Assembly (NCBI RefSeq): GCF_954871325.1
Contig: NC_088775.1
Coordinates: 52,491,561 to 52,555,560, forward strand
DNA length: 64,000 nucleotides
Direction: 5' to 3'
From: Gordionus sp. m RMFG-2023
Taxonomy: Eukaryota > Nematomorpha > Gordioida > Chordodea > Parachordodidae
Of this stretch, positions 60,210 through 64,000 are shown one piece after another. The first letter of the stretch is position 1. The number at the start of each line of letters is the position of its first letter. A program made the position numbers and the translations under genes. The notes beneath the pieces were generated by a model, which was given only the letters and a program-made list of their open reading frames with translations, was not told where the DNA came from and searched no databases.

Positions 60210-61800
60210 GTATATAATATTTTATTTCTAGATTTTTATGCGTGAAGTTAAAAAGTAATGAAATTAGAAATTACTTAATGACCCATCTTTCCAATATCAA
60301 ATTTATATAAATAAACTTAAAACAAAGATCTAAAATAAAATTTTTCGTCGTCGAATAAATTATAATGGCAGTGACACCATATGCTCCAAAGGTTTAACAA
60401 AATCTTTATAATATCAGAAACTTTTTATTGGGTTCTAACATAAAGAAATAGTTTTTTTTTTATCATTTTACATTTCACACATGGAATTTAATAAATGGCA
60501 CTATAAATTTATTTATAAACATAAAAGTTTTGAACATCTTTTCAATATTAAAAACTATTAACTAAGATAAAAACAAAGTTTTATAAAATTTTCATAATTT
60601 TTCCTCGTGGACTAAATTATAATAACAGTGATAATTCTTACTAAACCCAAAAGTTTTAGAACATTTATTGGTATTAAAATTTTAACTAGGCTTAAGACAA
60701 AATTTTAAATTTTTTTTATAATTAAAATATAGTGGAAGTGCCAATTTAATACTGTATTCAAAAGTTTTAGAACATCTCTCTAGCATAAATAACTTTAAAC
60801 TAAGCTTAAAATAAATTTTTAAAAAATTTTAACATTTATTTTTTCCTCGTGGAGTAAAATATAATTGCAGTACCCATTCATTACTAGACCCAAAGGTTCT
60901 TGAACACCTTTCTAATACATAATATTTAAAGGTTTAAAACAACATCTTAAAAAAATGCATAATTTTTTCCCTCGTGGTAAAATATAGTGGAAGTGCCAAT
61001 TTATTACTAGACCCAAAAGTTTTAGAAGAACTTTTTAGTATGAAAAACTTTAAACTACCCATAAAATAAATTTTTAAAAAATTTTAACATATTTTTTCCT
61101 CTTGGAGTAAAATATAATGGCAGTGCCCATTTATTACTAGACTCAGAGGTATTAGAACATCTTTTTAGTATCAAAAACGCTTAACTTAACTTAAAACTAC
61201 GTTTTAAAAAATTTCCTTCTTTCCTCGAGGAACACAATAAAATGGCAGTCCCAATTTATTATTAGACTTGATATTTTAGAACACGTTTTTACCATAAATA
61301 TAAAACTTTTAACAAGCCTTAAAACAACATTTTAAAAAAAATCATAAATTTTTTCCTCGTGGAGTAAAATATAATGATAGTGCCAATTTATTACTAGACC
61401 CAAAAGTTTATGGATATCTTTCCAGTATCAAAAACTTTTAACTAGGCTTAAACAAAATTTAAAAAATTTTCATAATTATTTTTCCTCGTGGGGTAAAATA
61501 TAATGATAGTGCTAATTTATTACTAGCCCAAAAGTTTTAGGACATCTTTCTAATATCAAAGGCCTAATTTTTTTTTTTACTTTTTACATTTATTGTTTCC
61601 TCTTGGAGTATAATATAATGGCAGTGTCCATTTATTACTAGTTCCAAAGGTTTTAGAACATCATTCTAGTATCTAAAACTTTTAACTAGGCTTAAGATAT
61701 GTTTTTAAAAAATTTTACAATTTATTTTTTCCTAGTGGAATAAGATATAATAACAGTGTCAATTTATTACTAGAACCAAAGATTTTTGAACATCTTTCTA
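60210..61800 (+). repeat. ~120-bp tandem array beside the hAT right end
   Basis: About 12 units share TTTTTCCTCGTGGAGTAAAA, TATAATGGCAGTGCC, ATTTATTACTAGACCCAAAG and GTTTTAGAACATCTTTCTA followed by ATCAAAAACTTTTAACTAGG. CCTCGTGG-like landmarks fall near 60604, 60844, 60972, 61098, 61213, 61352, 61485, 61600 and 61729, a spacing of 115-139 bp. The array ends about 60 bp before the GGGTCG-rich subterminal block and has no counterpart at the left end. Confidence 0.9.
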
Positions 61801-62043
61801 ATATCAAAAACATTGAACCCGGATTAAAACAAACTGGTTTAATTTCAATATATATTTTTTTGACCCAGTTAGCCAACCCAGCAGGCCGACCCACCAAGCC
61901 GACCAGATGGATCGGCTAGACCGTATGGGTCGGGTCTGATCTATGGTTAAATCGGTTTGCTCGGGTTTAGGGTCATAGCTTAAACCTTGCTGGGTTTTCG
62001 GCCAAGCGACTCGACCCGGCAATTAAACAACACTAGGCCACTT

Positions 62044-62410
62044 CAATCTCAGGTAACAATTAATATATATCATATTTCAATTTTTAGTTAATTTAGATTT
62101 TACCACATCCTATATCATATTTTTATTAGCATTATAAATACTGGTAAGCAGCTTTACTTTATAATATCATGACAACCAACCCTGAATTAACATACATAAA
62201 TAATTAGTAAATTAAGGCATTCAAGAATATATAAGATAGATTGCAATTTCACTTATACTTAATTTCTATTTTTATCCAAACTAAAATTTATTAGATTAAT
62301 TTCCTTTCTAATAAAGTATATGATATAACAATAATCTTTTATTTTACAAAAGTATGGACGCAAATAGGTGTTGATATTGCTTTGCCTTTTTATGTTTACT
62401 TATATATACA
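62044..62410. other. AT-rich spacer, nothing recognised
   Basis: Plain AT-rich sequence flanking the hAT insertion. Confidence 0.5.
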
Positions 62411-63290
62411 AAGGCATAGCCAGGGGATGGGCAAGGAGAAATCACCCCCCCCCCCATTCAGAAATTTATCACTTTTTGTGAATATCATTTTAAGCTAATA
62501 AAAAATATCCCCCTTAGTCCTCCCTTCACTTCCTGACTCCCTAAAATGTAAGCATATATCTTAAACAATAATTTCAAAGAAAGAATGTAAAAGCAGCGGC
62601 GTCGCTATGGAGGGGGGGGGGGGGCTCACAGAGGCCCGAGCCCCCTGAAAAATTTGAATAGCTCCCAGAAGCAAAATTTTTTTTAATTGCTCCTTAATAT
62701 CCCCTTGAACTAAAAATAAATTTTTTTAATTGCCCCTTGAACGATTTCTTTTATAATTCTATTGAGTAATATATAGATTTAATTTTATTATTTAAAAATT
62801 AATAAAACTAATCTAAATTTTTATTAAATGAATACTATTTTAATTATTAGATTAGATTAATACATATAAATTATTTTCACTCTGTCAGCTTGCAATCAAA
62901 TTCTGTGTTAAAAAAATATATATATCACTCACTAATTAATTTAGCATTAACAGTTGAAGCTTAATTGACTTTTATTATTTAAATTATTATATAACATTAA
63001 TTAAATAAATATAATCATTTATTAATTGAAAATTAAATTTAATATTGTAATTAAGTTCAAAATCACTAATCAACTACATTATTGATTTTTAAATTTAATT
63101 ATCATGTATCTTCCTAAAATTATTTTCAAGGTCCAATTCCAAATGAGTATAAGATATTAATTTATAAAAAGTAAGTAGATATATAGTTTATAATCCTTTA
63201 TAATATATAATTTTTTATAAAATATTAGGTAAAATGCCACTTTTACAGACGTATTTAACAGTTTTATAATATATTACAGTTAATAATTTT
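62411..63290. mobile_element. Rearranged copy of the GCGTAGCCAGG element
   Basis: 62411-62593 (AGGCATAGCCAGGGGATGGG...CAATAATTTCAAAGAAAGAA) matches 49082-49258 in the same orientation. At 62594 a different element begins with GCAGCGGCGTCGCTATGGAG and a long G run with AGCCCCCTGAAAAATTTG. Then 63130-63280 matches 49860-50000 in the opposite orientation (TTATAAAAAGTAAGTAGATA). The copy has therefore been broken by insertion and partial inversion. Confidence 0.75.
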
Positions 63291-64000
63291 AAAATTTTAA
63301 TAATAAATCCTTTTGATAATAAATATAAGTAACAACGCCATCTATTTATTAAAATTCAACTTCTTCATGCCACAATGGATGTAATAAATTAGATATCTTT
63401 TCTTCTCTTTTTTACGTGTTTTTAGGAAAGCTATTTTTTTCTTCTTTGAAAAAGTTTTGAGTTAAATTTTTAATACGAATATATTTTTGATAATATTACA
63501 AACTACTATTATTTTAAGATATAATATACCATCTAGAGGTGGTGCGACAATTTTATATAAAATCTAAATTACTTTCATCATATCACTCTGGTTCTTATTT
63601 TATAGTTACAAAATGTTTCATTTCTTATATGGCATCCTTTCCGTGTAAATAACTCAAGACTTCAATATTTTTGCATAATTTCTTCTAAAGATTTTTACTG
63701 TTTTTGTTTTATCAATTTATTTAACATAATAAATTCTGATATGGGTTACCATCTTGAGTGTCATGGCTATGATTGTAAATTAACCAGCATCTATTATTTG
63801 TGTGGCTATGTAATTTAAGATTATTACTATAGCTGCTGAGATCATATGATTGCATATTTTAGATAAGCAATAATGGTCAAATGTGTAGTCGTTTATATAT
63901 AATTAAAAATGGAAGATAATCTTTTAGAAATTTAATATCTCACAAAAATTTTCTAGATTACTTATCTAGCTTTTATCATGTCATCTAAGTAAACATTGTC
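63291..64000. other. AT-rich end of window, nothing recognised
   Basis: No gene, no repeat with clear borders. Confidence 0.5.

Larger units (their letters stand above)
50489..62035 (+). mobile_element. 11.5-kb hAT transposon
   Basis: The ends are TAGTGTTATTTAA at the left and, on the minus strand, TAGTGTTGTTTAA at the right. The 8-bp duplication GGCCACTT (50481-50488 and 62036-62043) is perfect. Both subterminal regions carry TGGGTCGGCCTGCTGGGTCG-type words (50560-50710 and 61862-62015). Between them is a spliced BED-type hAT transposase on the plus strand (51487-59085), a ~120-bp tandem array (60210-61800) and at least two younger elements in the gene's large intron. The terminus resembles that of 20363-25665 and 31656-36043, so these belong to related hAT groups. 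At 11.5 kb it is large for hAT, mostly because of insertions and the array. Confidence 0.92.

Noticed and set aside
61715-62022. Minus-strand open frames of 60-72 codons at the hAT right end
   Set aside because: They translate the GGGTCGG subterminal repeats and terminal inverted repeat, not a gene.

Overview
The window reads as nuclear DNA of a eukaryote, most likely an invertebrate animal. By eye it is about three quarters A+T. There are no closely packed genes. Transposase genes carry very short GT-AG introns (42, 42, 50 and 59 nt), and the repeats are typical of metazoan genomes: many hAT elements, a PIF/Harbinger element, an APE-type LINE and long-inverted-repeat elements. I cannot name the species. 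I recognise no host gene; every coding stretch I can identify belongs to a transposable element.

Layout. 1-757 is the tail of a hAT element. 1199-1923 and 5009-5563 are two hAT deletion derivatives of one family, each with a perfect 8-bp target-site duplication (TSD); one keeps the C-terminal and the other the N-terminal transposase end. 6289-8684 is a PIF/Harbinger element. 11815-15118 is a decayed element with ~600-bp inverted repeats, related to the intact element further right.

16310-37345 is a nested stack. Two inverted ~1.1-kb copies of one repeat (16310-17500 and 36185-37345) bracket everything. Just inside the left copy sits an 11-kb foldback-like element (about 17500-28527) whose arms are arrays of ~300-bp satellite units in opposite orientation. 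In its centre is a 5.3-kb hAT element (20363-25665, TSD TGTGAAAC) with its own long arms of short repeated motifs. Further right a 4.4-kb element (31656-36043, TSD ATTTTAAC) with nearly 700-bp inverted ends carries the only large open reading frame of the window: 740 codons (32970-35192), a DDE/RNase-H-like protein of the poorly described Cc8L18.2-like family.

38640-41522 is a decayed LINE on the minus strand. 42156-42463 is a small hAT MITE. 42620-47749 is a tangle of hAT copies, including an inverted pair and a near-complete multi-exon hAT transposase. 49078-50256 is a 1.2-kb element ending in GCGTAGCCAGG with a perfect TSD. 50489-62035 is an 11.5-kb hAT element (TSD GGCCACTT). Its transposase gene has a 5.4-kb intron filled by younger insertions, and a ~120-bp tandem array lies next to its right end.

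The most noteworthy objects are the intact 740-codon element, which sits exactly between hAT-type ends, and the satellite-armed foldback structure. TSDs and boundaries were read directly from the sequence. Family names rest on remembered motifs, not searches.
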